64,000 bases of DNA from Thauera carbonicopians. GTDB lineage: Bacteria > Pseudomonadota > Gammaproteobacteria > Burkholderiales > Rhodocyclaceae. The notes below the pieces were generated by a model, which saw only the letters and a program-made list of their open reading frames with translations, was not told the DNA's origin and made no database searches. The translations under genes and the position numbers were made by a program. The DNA is taken from positions 1 through 64,000 of the forward strand of contig NZ_JANUXN010000006.1 of assembly GCF_025699485.1 (NCBI RefSeq), in the 5' to 3' direction. The first letter of the stretch is position 1. Every line of letters starts with the position of its first letter. Of the stretch, positions 18,801 through 26,379 are shown piece after piece.

Positions 18801-19599
18801 GCCTCCGTCCTCAGGAACTGCCTTGCCGGGCGCTGGTGGCGACGGATGGGCTGCCGAAGGGGAACCGTTTTCGCTATTTCGGGCTGAATCGCGGCTCGAT
18901 GCCGCACCGGAAGACGACGACACGGCCGCGCTCATCGATGCCTTGCGCAGCCGTGGTGCGGCGAGTTTCGACCCGGTGGGTTTCCGTGTCATCGAGGCGA
19001 TGTGGCGGCGGGGCGAAAACCTGCAAGGCGCGGCGCGTGCGGCGGTGGCACGCAAGCTGGCGCGCCGCTTGGCCGCGCTCCGCGAGCGCTTCGAGCATGC
19101 AGGTGCCGAGGTCGGGGCAAGCACCGAGAACAAGGCGGTGGCGCCGGGCCGCTCTGAGCCGCAGCAGTCCGCGCCGCGCCGGTATGCACCCCGCCCCAGC
19201 CCACTCGCCGAACTGCTTGCCCATGCCGCCCGCCAGAACACCGCCGCACCGCTTGCAGCGGCCACGCCCGGCGCATCCGGCGGCGAGCTGAAGTCGCTGC
19301 ACTACTTCGGCAGCATCTGGTCGCGGCTCAGCCTGGAGCAGCAGTTGTCACAGGCGCTGGCGCAGGCGCCGGAAAATGCCGGGCCGCTCAATTCGCATTT
19401 CCTCGTGCTGCAGGCACTGATCCGCATGCGCGACATTGCGCCTCAATACCTGGAAAACTTCATGTCCTACGCGGATGCGCTGCTGTGGCTGGATCTGCTC
19501 GACACGGGGAAAGGGGCAGGGCAGAAGGCCGGTTCGCAGAAGGCAGCCACGCGAAAGCCGGCAACACGGAAAGCGGGGCAGAAGAAGACGCGTAGCTGA
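18793..19599 (+). CDS. DUF2894 protein, probable Zorya type III ZorG
   Basis: A 268-residue soluble protein matching DUF2894 as I know it: an N-terminal LIDALRSRGAASFDPVGFRV-like helix block, a low-complexity middle, and a C-terminal SLHYFGSIWSRLSLEQQLSQ and FMSYADALLWLDLL region. The final 25-30 residues are lysine-rich (KAATRKPATRKAGQKKTRS), similar to histone-H1-like tails, which suggests nucleic-acid contact. It is the last gene of the four-gene unit; the start overlaps the ZorB-like stop. In the type III model it is the candidate effector. The biochemical activity is unknown. Confidence 0.68.
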   Translation: MAEPPSSGTALPGAGGDGWAAEGEPFSLFRAESRLDAAPEDDDTAALIDALRSRGAASFDPVGFRVIEAMWRRGENLQGAARAAVARKLARRLAALRERFEHAGAEVGASTENKAVAPGRSEPQQSAPRRYAPRPSPLAELLAHAARQNTAAPLAAATPGASGGELKSLHYFGSIWSRLSLEQQLSQALAQAPENAGPLNSHFLVLQALIRMRDIAPQYLENFMSYADALLWLDLLDTGKGAGQKAGSQKAATRKPATRKAGQKKTRS

Positions 19600-19609
19600 C
19601 GGCGCGGGA

Positions 19610-19647
19610 TGCGGGAGGCCGGCTGGCCCCGCGTGGTGCCGTTTTTG
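19610..19647 (+). terminator. Possible terminator of the Zorya-like operon
   Basis: GCGGGAGGCC-GGCT-GGCCCCGC forms an imperfect hairpin (one bulged A) just after the DUF2894 stop, followed some bases later by CCGTTTTTG. The position is right for ending the four-gene transcript, but the T-run is separated from the stem, so this is weak. Confidence 0.3.
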
Positions 19648-19778
19648 CATATGGTATATTCCTGCGGGTCTGACGCAGGGGGCGATTGCAATGAAAGATC
19701 AGCCCTGTCGTTGGACCATGGTGCATGTGCCATACGGCATGCCGGGCCATTCAAGCAATCCCGATATGAGGTTTTCAG

Positions 19779-20156
19779 GTGTCGTACCGGCTATGGGCAG
19801 CTCCAATATTTTTCGCACTCCTGGTGACAGCTTGTGCTTCGAGCCCGGATTTCACCGACAGTACGCGAGGCTATGTGTCCTTGCCCGATGGAACGAAGCT
19901 GAAAATCGTCAAGCTGGTTGGGGCTGAATACCCGGCCGCGCTTCGGCGCGCAGGTATCCAGGGCGAGGTCAGGGTGCGGTTTTTCATCAATCCGGACGGA
20001 ACGACGTCGAACATAACGGTCCAGCAGTCGCCTCATCCATGGTTGGATGAGTTTGCGATCAAGGCAGTATCCCAATGGCAGTTCGAACCTTATGACGTAA
20101 TGACCCGGCCTGTGGGTTTCCTGACGGCGCCGATCACGTTTTCAGTGAACAAATGA
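19779..20156 (+). CDS. TonB C-terminal-domain lipoprotein
   Basis: A 125-residue protein from GTG 19779. A signal peptide of about 18 residues ends in a lipobox, LVTAC, with Cys at 19. The rest is a TonB_C fold: AEYPAALRRAGIQGEVRVRF, then VQQSPHPWLDEFAIKAVSQW and WQFEPYDV. True TonB has an inner-membrane anchor and a proline-rich spacer; both are missing, so this lipid-anchored domain is not a standard energy transducer. The next gene follows after 13 bases. Confidence 0.72.
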   Translation: MSYRLWAAPIFFALLVTACASSPDFTDSTRGYVSLPDGTKLKIVKLVGAEYPAALRRAGIQGEVRVRFFINPDGTTSNITVQQSPHPWLDEFAIKAVSQWQFEPYDVMTRPVGFLTAPITFSVNK

Positions 20157-20169
20157 ACAGGGGGCTTCG

Positions 20170-20481
20170 ATGCGTTTCGTTTTGGGCCTGGCCTTTCTGA
20201 GCTTTGCGCCGCAGCTTGCGGCGCAGTCCTATCCGCGGGAAGAGATCGAGTTTCACCTGGGCAGCGAACTGCTGTCGTGGTGCCGCTCGGAAGCAGAAGC
20301 CCATTTCGCCGGCAAGGGCGTTGCGACCTGGCAGTGGAGCGGTCGTCACTACGAAAAGGGAAATGTCCTGGTCGTAGAAGGAAGCATCCGTGCCGGTGAC
20401 AAGGATGTTGCCGTGAACTGCCGCGTGGCAAAAGGTGCGCGGGAGCGCCATGCGACTGTCGAGGTTTACGACAAACGATAA
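20170..20481 (+). CDS. Small secreted hypothetical protein
   Basis: 103 residues with a clear signal peptide (MRFVLGLAFLSFAPQLAAQ) and a short mature part, YPREEIEFHLGSELLSWC onward, containing two cysteines that could form a disulfide. I do not recognise the family. It starts 13 bases after the TonB-C lipoprotein gene, so the two are probably co-expressed and act in the envelope. Confidence 0.6.
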   Translation: MRFVLGLAFLSFAPQLAAQSYPREEIEFHLGSELLSWCRSEAEAHFAGKGVATWQWSGRHYEKGNVLVVEGSIRAGDKDVAVNCRVAKGARERHATVEVYDKR

Positions 20482-20502
20482 GCCAGTGGACTAAGCGCGT
20501 GC

Positions 20503-20528
20503 ATGAACTAGACTAAGCCTTAGTTCAT
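20503..20528. promoter_or_regulatory. Palindromic operator of the Phd/PIN toxin-antitoxin module
   Basis: ATGAACTA (20503-20510) and TAGTTCAT (20521-20528) are perfect inverted arms around ten bases. Overlapping them is a second, tighter palindrome, ACTAAG-C-CTTAGT (20512-20524). The site ends 19 bases before the antitoxin start. Phd-type antitoxins bind such repeats to repress their own operon, so this is the likely operator. Confidence 0.55.
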
Positions 20529-20546
20529 TCAGTCGGCAAGATCGTC

Positions 20547-20813
20547 ATGCAAGTTGTGAACGTCCATGAGGCAAAGACCCACTTGTCGCGTCTGCTCGAA
20601 CTTGTCGAGGGAGGCGAAGAGGTGATCATTGCGCGCGCCGGCCAGCCGGTGGCGACACTCGCTGCATATCGGCCCCCGAAGCGCCGGATTGCTCCGCCGG
20701 GGAGCCTGAGCGGCCGGGACTGGAAGATGGGGGATGATTTCGATGCACCCGTCGATGAGCTTTTTGCCGCATTCCAGAACGAAAGTGCAGGCCCTGGCGG
20801 AGAAGCTCGGTGA
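20547..20813 (+). CDS. Phd/YefM-family antitoxin
   Basis: An 88-residue antitoxin of the prevent-host-death family. The N-terminal DNA-binding part reads MQVVNVHEAKTHLSRLLELV then GEEVIIARAGQPVATL, which is canonical. The C-terminal tail, expected to wrap the toxin, is FDAPVDELFAAF. Its TGA overlaps the toxin's GTG (20810-20813), giving translational coupling. It would neutralise the PIN ribonuclease and autorepress via the palindrome just upstream. Confidence 0.9.
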   Translation: MQVVNVHEAKTHLSRLLELVEGGEEVIIARAGQPVATLAAYRPPKRRIAPPGSLSGRDWKMGDDFDAPVDELFAAFQNESAGPGGEAR

Positions 20814-21208
20814 GGCTGCTGCTCGACACGCACTTCGCCTTCTGGTGGCAGACCGGTGACGATCGCGTCACGGACGAGGTCCAGCAATTCGTCGACGCTG
20901 CGGACGAAGTCAGGGTGAGTCAGGTGTCGTTGTGGGAGCTGACCGTCAAGGCAGGGCTGGGCAAGGTTCATGTCGACCTGTCCGTGTTTGCCGCTCAGGT
21001 CGAAAAGATGGGCTTTTCCTGGCTGCCGATCGGGAACGCCCACCTCCTCAAGCTGGCTGAATTGCCGGCCTTCGATGATCATCGCGAGCCTTTCGACCGC
21101 CTGCTCGTTGCTCAGTCGATCGTCGAGCCGCTGACCCTGCTCACCACGGACGGAAAACTGGCCCGGTATGGAAGTACCGTCCGGCACATCGAGCGGCCCC
21201 GGCCTTGA
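20810..21208 (+). CDS. PIN-domain (VapC-type) toxin
   Basis: A 132-residue PIN ribonuclease starting at GTG 20810. The acidic residues are visible: LLLDTH near the N-terminus, WELT in the middle, and the PFDRLLVAQ and LLTTDG motifs near the end. VapC toxins cleave RNA (often initiator tRNA or rRNA) when free of antitoxin. It forms a coupled pair with the upstream Phd-family antitoxin. Confidence 0.9.
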   Translation: MRLLLDTHFAFWWQTGDDRVTDEVQQFVDAADEVRVSQVSLWELTVKAGLGKVHVDLSVFAAQVEKMGFSWLPIGNAHLLKLAELPAFDDHREPFDRLLVAQSIVEPLTLLTTDGKLARYGSTVRHIERPRP

Positions 21209-21231
21209 TCATGCGAACGGTGTCCTGACCC

Positions 21232-21666
21232 ATGTCCATTGCCTCGAACTGGTTCTTCTGGGCGGTGCTGTCGGCCTGCTTCGCCGCGCTCACGGCGATA
21301 TTCGCCAAGGTGGGCGTTGCCGGCGTGGATTCCGATCTGGCGACGCTGGTGCGGACGGTGTTGATCCTCTTCGTGCTGGCCCCCTTCGTCTGGCTCGCCG
21401 GCAAGTGGAGCAACCCGCTGGAGCTGCCACTGAAAACCCTGCTGTTCCTGGCCTTGTCCGCACTCGCCACTGGCGCGTCCTGGGTCTGCTACTTTCGTGC
21501 GCTGCAACTGGGCGAGGCATCCAAGGTGGCGCCGGTCGACAAGTTCAGCCTTGTGCTGGTGGCGATCTTTGCCTTCCTGTTTCTCGGCGAGCGTCTCTCG
21601 TCCCGCGAGTGGTTCGGTATCGGCCTAGTGGCTTCGGGGGTGCTGGTGCTTGCCTTCAGGCGTTGA
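21232..21666 (+). CDS. Single-domain EamA (DMT) membrane protein
   Basis: 144 residues with about five hydrophobic helices and one EamA repeat: ASNWFFWAVLSACFAALTAI at the start, YFRALQLGEASKVAPVDKFS in the loop-helix, FLFLGERLS near the end. Most DMT exporters have two repeats; half-size members work as dimers. The gene begins 23 bases after the PIN toxin stop on the same strand, but probably has no functional link. The substrate is unknown. Confidence 0.8.
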   Translation: MSIASNWFFWAVLSACFAALTAIFAKVGVAGVDSDLATLVRTVLILFVLAPFVWLAGKWSNPLELPLKTLLFLALSALATGASWVCYFRALQLGEASKVAPVDKFSLVLVAIFAFLFLGERLSSREWFGIGLVASGVLVLAFRR

Positions 21667-21687
21667 AACCATCGGGCGGGTATGCCC

Positions 21688-22113
21688 TCAATGCCGTTTC
21701 AACCAGTCGGCGAATTCGGCCACAGTAACGATGGGGATGTGAAACTGCGCTTTCACGGCGTGGATGTCCGCATCGCCGCTGACCAATGCGTCGGCTTTGG
21801 CCGTGACGGCCAGTATCAGGAAGATGATGTCGTCGGGATCCCGGATGTCCGGCAGACCTTCAGGTGTGTGTTCGATTTTGACCGTTTCGACATACGGAAG
21901 AAATTCAGCCAGCAGTATTTCCCGTGCATCGCGGTCCAGCTTGAATTTGGGGTAGTGCAATACTCTCAGGAGTTCACTGATGGTGTCGTGGCTGGCAAGC
22001 GCAATGAAACGCCTGGCCTGCCAGGCTTCACGCAGCCAGGCAAAGTTGCCGCGAGAGAAGATCAGGGCCGAGATCAGGCAGTTGGTGTCGAGAACGACGC
22101 GCGGGAGATTCAC
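21688..22113 (-). CDS. PIN-domain toxin of a second TA module
   Basis: A 141-residue PIN protein of the PIN_3 'putative toxin-antitoxin system toxin component' type. Acidic motifs are VVLDTNCLISAL, SELLRVL, PDDIIFLILA and LVSGDADI. Its start overlaps the antitoxin stop (ATGA at 22110-22113), so the order is antitoxin first, then toxin. It is convergent with the EamA gene. Confidence 0.85.
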   Translation of the reverse strand: MNLPRVVLDTNCLISALIFSRGNFAWLREAWQARRFIALASHDTISELLRVLHYPKFKLDRDAREILLAEFLPYVETVKIEHTPEGLPDIRDPDDIIFLILAVTAKADALVSGDADIHAVKAQFHIPIVTVAEFADWLKRH

Positions 22114-22334
22114 GCGTGCTTTCTCGCCCAGGCGACAGCGTCGTCCACGTCATCCTGCGTGATGCCCAATTCTTCCAACTTTGCCCGCACCGCGTCAGCC
22201 TGCTGAAGGCGAACCGGTGCCAGGACGATTTTTCCATCCTGAACGGTGACGTCGTAGTAATCGGCTTCGCCTACCGTCTGGACAATGGCCTTGGGCAGAG
22301 TGATCTGGTTCTTGCTCGTTCGTTTGGCCAGCAT
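22110..22334 (-). CDS. AbrB/MazE-like antitoxin
   Basis: 74 residues. The swapped-hairpin AbrB N-terminus is clear: MLAKRTSKNQITLPKAIVQ, then YYDVTVQDGKIVLAPV. The C-terminal helix (KLEELGITQDDVDDAVAWAR) would bind the PIN toxin encoded by the overlapping downstream gene. The start is ATG 22334, with a purine-rich AGGC stretch just upstream on the minus strand. Confidence 0.85.
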   Translation of the reverse strand: MLAKRTSKNQITLPKAIVQTVGEADYYDVTVQDGKIVLAPVRLQQADAVRAKLEELGITQDDVDDAVAWARKHA

Positions 22335-22396
22335 GCTAGCCTCCGAAAGTAATGAAGTAAGGAAACCTATTCTAACTCCGATCCTGCTCCCCGTTG

Positions 22397-24097
22397 TCAG
22401 GCCGCCTCGAAGTGCTCCAGCATCAACTGCACGCTCGACACGCCGTTGTATTCGTTGATGCCCAGCCGGTAGGCGGCATGGATCTGGCCAGCGGCACCGT
22501 CGGCGTGGTTGAAGCGGATGGCCTCGAAGCGGGTGGCGCCGCGCGACAGTTCGAGCTTGAGGTGCTTGTCTTTCAGCACGCGCTGGCGTTCGACGCGGAA
22601 GACGTCGTCGAAGAGCGGCGGCGGAAAGCCCTGGCCCCAGATTTCGTTTTCGAGCATGCGCACCGCGTCGAGGGCGAAATAGCCCGGTTCCAGGCTGCCG
22701 TCGGTATCGATGCGGTGTTCGAGCTGGGCGGGGTCCAGCAGTTCGCCGACGACTTCCTCGAAGGCTTCGTCGAAGCGGCGCAGGTCGGCTTCGCGGATGG
22801 TGAGGCCGGCGGCCATGGCGTGGCCGCCGAAGCGCGCGATCAGGTCGGGGTGGCGCTTGGTGACGAGGTCGAGCGCGTCGCGCAGGTGCAGGCCGGGGAT
22901 CGAGCGGCCTGAGCCTTTCAGTTCGCCGTCGCTGCTGCGGGCGAAGGCGATGGTCGGGCGGTGCAGTCTTTCCTTGATGCGGCTGGCGACGAGGCCGATC
23001 ACGCCCTGGTGCCAGTCGGGCTCGAACAGCGCGATGGTGGCGCGGCTGCCGGCGCTGATCTCGCCGTTGCCGGCGAGGCGGGCGAGCGCTTCTTCCTGCA
23101 TGCCGGCTTCGATGCTGCGGCGCTCGCGGTTGAGCCGGTCGAGCTCCTGGGCGATGTGCATGGCGCGGCCGGCGTCGTCGGTGATCAGGCATTCGATGCC
23201 CAGGCTCATGTCCGACAGCCGGCCGGCAGCGTTCAGGCGCGGGCCGATCATGAAGCCGAGGTCGGTGGTGCTGGCGCGCGCCGGGTCGCGGCCGGCGAGC
23301 GAGAACAGCGCGCGGATGCCGGGCTGCAGGCGGCCGGCACGCATGCGGGCGAGGCCCTGGGCGACCAGGATGCGGTTGTTGCGGTCGAGCTTGACGACGT
23401 CGGCGACGGTGCCGAGGGCGACGAGGTCGAGCAGGTCGGCGAGGTTGGGTTCCTTGCTGCCGGCGAAGGCGCCGCGTTCGCGCAGTTCGGCGCGCAGCGC
23501 GAGCATGGTGTAGAACATGACGCCGACGCCGGCCAGCGCCTTGCTTGGGAAGTCGCAGCCGGGCTGGTTGGGATTGACGATGACGTCGGCGTCGGGCAGT
23601 TCGTCGCCCGGCAGGTGGTGGTCGGTGACGAGCGTCGCCATGCCGTGCGCACGCGCGGCGGCGATGCCTTCGACGCTGGCGATGCCGTTGTCGACGGTGA
23701 TCAGCACGTCCGGTTCGAGCCGGGCGGCGATCTCGACCATTGCCGGGGTCAGGCCGTAGCCGAGGGTGACGCGGTCCGGCACCAGGTAATGTACGTCGGC
23801 GCCGAAGGCGCGCAGCGCGCGCATGCCGATGGCACAGGCGGTGGCGCCGTCGCAGTCGTAGTCGGCGACGATGACCATGCGCGCGCCGGCCTCGATGGCG
23901 TCGGCCAGCAGTTGCGCGGCTTCGCCGGTGCCGGTGAGGGCTTCGGGCGGCAGCAGGTGCTTGAGGCTGGTGTCGAGCTCGTCGGCGCGGCTGATGCCGC
24001 GGGCGGCGTAGAGGCGGGCGAGCAGCGGGTGCAGGCCGGCGTCGGCGAGGCGGTCGAGGGCTTGCGGCGAAACGGGGCGGGACTGGATGCGGGTCAT
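22397..24097 (-). CDS. recJ: Single-stranded-DNA exonuclease RecJ
   Basis: A 566-residue 5'-3' ssDNA exonuclease of recombination and mismatch repair. The DHH motifs are ADYDCDGATA (about residues 78-87), the VTDHHLPGDE motif and, in the C-terminal half, IGPRLNAAGRLSD. DHHA1 is at GGHAMAAGL. The length is normal. Its ATG overlaps the stop of the upstream RpfE-like gene (24094-24097), a pairing seen in many Beta- and Gammaproteobacteria. Confidence 0.95.
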   Translation of the reverse strand: MTRIQSRPVSPQALDRLADAGLHPLLARLYAARGISRADELDTSLKHLLPPEALTGTGEAAQLLADAIEAGARMVIVADYDCDGATACAIGMRALRAFGADVHYLVPDRVTLGYGLTPAMVEIAARLEPDVLITVDNGIASVEGIAAARAHGMATLVTDHHLPGDELPDADVIVNPNQPGCDFPSKALAGVGVMFYTMLALRAELRERGAFAGSKEPNLADLLDLVALGTVADVVKLDRNNRILVAQGLARMRAGRLQPGIRALFSLAGRDPARASTTDLGFMIGPRLNAAGRLSDMSLGIECLITDDAGRAMHIAQELDRLNRERRSIEAGMQEEALARLAGNGEISAGSRATIALFEPDWHQGVIGLVASRIKERLHRPTIAFARSSDGELKGSGRSIPGLHLRDALDLVTKRHPDLIARFGGHAMAAGLTIREADLRRFDEAFEEVVGELLDPAQLEHRIDTDGSLEPGYFALDAVRMLENEIWGQGFPPPLFDDVFRVERQRVLKDKHLKLELSRGATRFEAIRFNHADGAAGQIHAAYRLGINEYNGVSSVQLMLEHFEAA

Positions 24098-25170
24098 CGG
24101 TCGGTGTCGGGATGCGTGGGCGGCGGCGCCGTGGGCAACTCGGCGGGCGCCGGTGCGATGGACTTCAGCAGGGCGTCGAAGGCATGGGGTTTGCGCCAGA
24201 ACTTCCAGCGGTCGGTGCTGCGCACTTCGACTTCCAGCGTGCCGCGGTCGCTCGGCGCGCTGATGCGCAAGGTTTTCAGCTGCCCATTCTGCACGGCAGC
24301 GGCCAGCGGCGCGAACCAGCCGCGCTCGATGGCCTGCAAGCCGTTGCGCCAGGCGTCGAGATCGAGCTGCTGGGCAGGCTTGCGCAGCGCATCGAGCACG
24401 ACCAGGGTGCCCTGGCGCAGGGCACCGGCGGGGTCGGGCGCGCTTGCCGGCACGCCGGCGGCGCGGGCGAAACCGAGGCTGAGCGGATCGGTGGCCTGTA
24501 CGGCCTTGGCGGGGGCAACCAGGGCGGTTTCGATTTCACCCGCGCCCCACAGCCACAGGCTGTTGACCGCACGCAAGCCCGCGTTTTCGCGCGCGCGGCT
24601 GGCGGCATGGTTGTGCAGCACGATCTGGGCTTCGTTCATCGTGCGTTGCCACAGCCGGGCGTCTTCGCCTTCGGGCAGGAAATGCTTGACCGGCCGGCCG
24701 ATGACGTCGTCCAGCGGATAGAGTGTGGCGCGGGTGGGCTTTGCCAGCCGCAGATACCAGCGTGTCGGCGTGCAGGCTTCGAAGCGGCCCAGATCCGCGA
24801 ATACATCGTTGAGCGCGGCGACCAGCTCGCGCGCTTCGTCCATCGCGAGCTCGCCGTCGGCGAAGGCGTACAGCAGCAGGTGCTCGCGGGCGAAGGAGAG
24901 ATTGACCGGATCGGCGCACAGCCAGTGGCTGCCGGGTGGCGGTGCTGCGGCATCCGTCTCGCCCAGGCGGCGCAGCATGCCGAGTGGCAGTCCCTCACCT
25001 TCGAGGCCGAACAGGCGGGCGAGCTGGCGGTCGTAGGGTTCGAATTCGCGGACGTGTCGCCGCCCGCGGCCGAGCAGCGTGGCCAGGCCGTCCAGTGCAA
25101 GCCCGGCAGCCGGGCCGAGCAGCGTGGCAGCGGGCCACAGCAGGCCGGGAATCAGGAGATGGATCTGCAT
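24094..25170 (-). CDS. RpfE-like regulatory protein (COG4255)
   Basis: A 358-residue protein immediately upstream of recJ with overlapping ends. It begins MQIHLLIPGLLWPAAT and contains the HWLCADPVNLSFAREHLLLY stretch typical of this family, sometimes misnamed phosphoglycerate mutase. In Xanthomonas the rpf cluster also holds rpfE beside recJ, but RpfE has no defined biochemical activity. The N-terminal hydrophobic stretch (about residues 1-30) could be a membrane or secretion signal. Regulation of exoproducts should not be assumed here. Confidence 0.7.
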   Translation of the reverse strand: MQIHLLIPGLLWPAATLLGPAAGLALDGLATLLGRGRRHVREFEPYDRQLARLFGLEGEGLPLGMLRRLGETDAAAPPPGSHWLCADPVNLSFAREHLLLYAFADGELAMDEARELVAALNDVFADLGRFEACTPTRWYLRLAKPTRATLYPLDDVIGRPVKHFLPEGEDARLWQRTMNEAQIVLHNHAASRARENAGLRAVNSLWLWGAGEIETALVAPAKAVQATDPLSLGFARAAGVPASAPDPAGALRQGTLVVLDALRKPAQQLDLDAWRNGLQAIERGWFAPLAAAVQNGQLKTLRISAPSDRGTLEVEVRSTDRWKFWRKPHAFDALLKSIAPAPAELPTAPPPTHPDTDR

Positions 25171-25346
25171 CGGGAGCGAGCGGATGAAAGCGGCGCGAGT
25201 CTAGCATGCGGCTGCCGGCATACGTCGGCCCGGGCCCTGGAAGGCGGGGGGCGATGGCCGGCCGGCAGCGGGTATCGCTTGACAATCCAGGCTTGTCGGT
25301 GTTCACTTGATTCACGATAGGCAATCAAATGATTCAAGAGGACATC

Positions 25347-25829
25347 ATGAGCAAATTGAAGGCAGTCCACGCCGCACGCGAGCCCGGTGCAGCCTATGCG
25401 TTTGCTCGCGGACATTCGGCTGCGGGCGCCAGCATCGAGCACTATCTGCATGCCAAGTCCGCGCTCGAGCGCGACCACATGGTGCGCGAAGGCTTCGAGG
25501 TCGGTTCGCTGGACAGCTTCGCCAACCGCTTCGGCCGCAGCGGGCGCAGTCTTGCGCAACTGCTCGGCGTGGCGCCTGCGACCTACGACCGCCGCGTACG
25601 CGAGGGCAAGCCGCTGTCGCAGGATGATTCCGACCGGGTTGCGCGGCTGATAGACGTCGAGCGCGCGGCCGCGCGGGTGTTCGGCGATGAAGAGGCCGCC
25701 CGGGAATGGCTTGCGGCGCCGGTGCCGGTTCTCGGCGGCGCGGTGCCGATCGAACTGCTCGCCACCACGCCCGGCCACCAGGCGGTCATCAACGCCCTGC
25801 GCCGCATCATGGCCGGGACCGCGGCCTGA
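25347..25829 (+). CDS. Xre/MbcA/ParS-type antitoxin (DUF2384)
   Basis: About 160 residues. The N-terminal helix-turn-helix part carries RSLAQLLGVAPATYDRRVRE, and the DUF2384 C-terminus carries RAAARVFGDEEAAREWLAAP and LATTPGHQAVINALRRI. ATG 25347 is preferred over 25329 because GAGGACATC lies directly before it. The toxin gene starts inside its stop codon (TGATG at 25827-25831). It is likely autoregulated. Confidence 0.88.
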   Translation: MSKLKAVHAAREPGAAYAFARGHSAAGASIEHYLHAKSALERDHMVREGFEVGSLDSFANRFGRSGRSLAQLLGVAPATYDRRVREGKPLSQDDSDRVARLIDVERAAARVFGDEEAAREWLAAPVPVLGGAVPIELLATTPGHQAVINALRRIMAGTAA

Positions 25830-26329
25830 TGGCCATCCTGTGGCGGCTGGCACAGGACTGGATCGATTTCGACACCGGCATGGTGCTGTGCGCGGCGGAG
25901 GATTTCGGCTGCGCCGGCAATGGAGTGGCGACGGTGGGCGGACGCTGGAACAGCGTCGGCACGCCGGTGATCTATCTGGCCGACAGCCTGGCGCTGGCGC
26001 AACTCGAAAAGCGCGTCCATACGCCATATCAGCCGCCGCGCGGCATGATCGCAGTGGAGGTGAGCCTGCCTGCCGCCTCGCTGGCGGCGGCGCACGCCGT
26101 CGAGCCGCCGGAAGGCTGGGACGAGGCCAATGTGGATTGGTCGGTCGGCAGTACCGAAAGCCAGGCCTTGGGTGATGAGTGGGTAAAAGGGGGCGCGACG
26201 CTGCTGATGCGGGTACCGTCGGTAGTGGTGCCGGTGGGCTGGAACTACCTGCTGAATCCGGCTCACCCCAGCATGCGCAAGGTCCGTACCCGGCGCATCG
26301 CTCACAGGCCCGACCCCCGACTCTGGTAA
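25829..26329 (+). CDS. RES-domain toxin
   Basis: 166 residues with the RES fold: [20 protein letters not shown] near residues 37-56, then the ALAQLEK region and MAVEVSL-like strands. The conserved Arg, Tyr and Glu expected of these ADP-ribosyltransferase-like NAD+-degrading toxins can be placed there. It overlaps the DUF2384 antitoxin start-to-stop, making a textbook type II module. Confidence 0.88.
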   Translation: MAILWRLAQDWIDFDTGMVLCAAEDFGCAGNGVATVGGRWNSVGTPVIYLADSLALAQLEKRVHTPYQPPRGMIAVEVSLPAASLAAAHAVEPPEGWDEANVDWSVGSTESQALGDEWVKGGATLLMRVPSVVVPVGWNYLLNPAHPSMRKVRTRRIAHRPDPRLW

Positions 26330-26362
26330 CACAAGCGGACAAGCAGGCTCGGGCAGGCGCCG

Positions 26363-26368
26363 ATACAA
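26363..26368 (+). promoter_or_regulatory. Possible -10 element upstream of ygiQ-like gene
   Basis: TACAAT lies 12 bases before the ATG at 26380. No convincing -35 is seen at the correct distance, so this may be chance. If real, the 5' leader would be only a few bases long. Confidence 0.25.
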
Positions 26369-26379
26369 TGGCGCCCATC

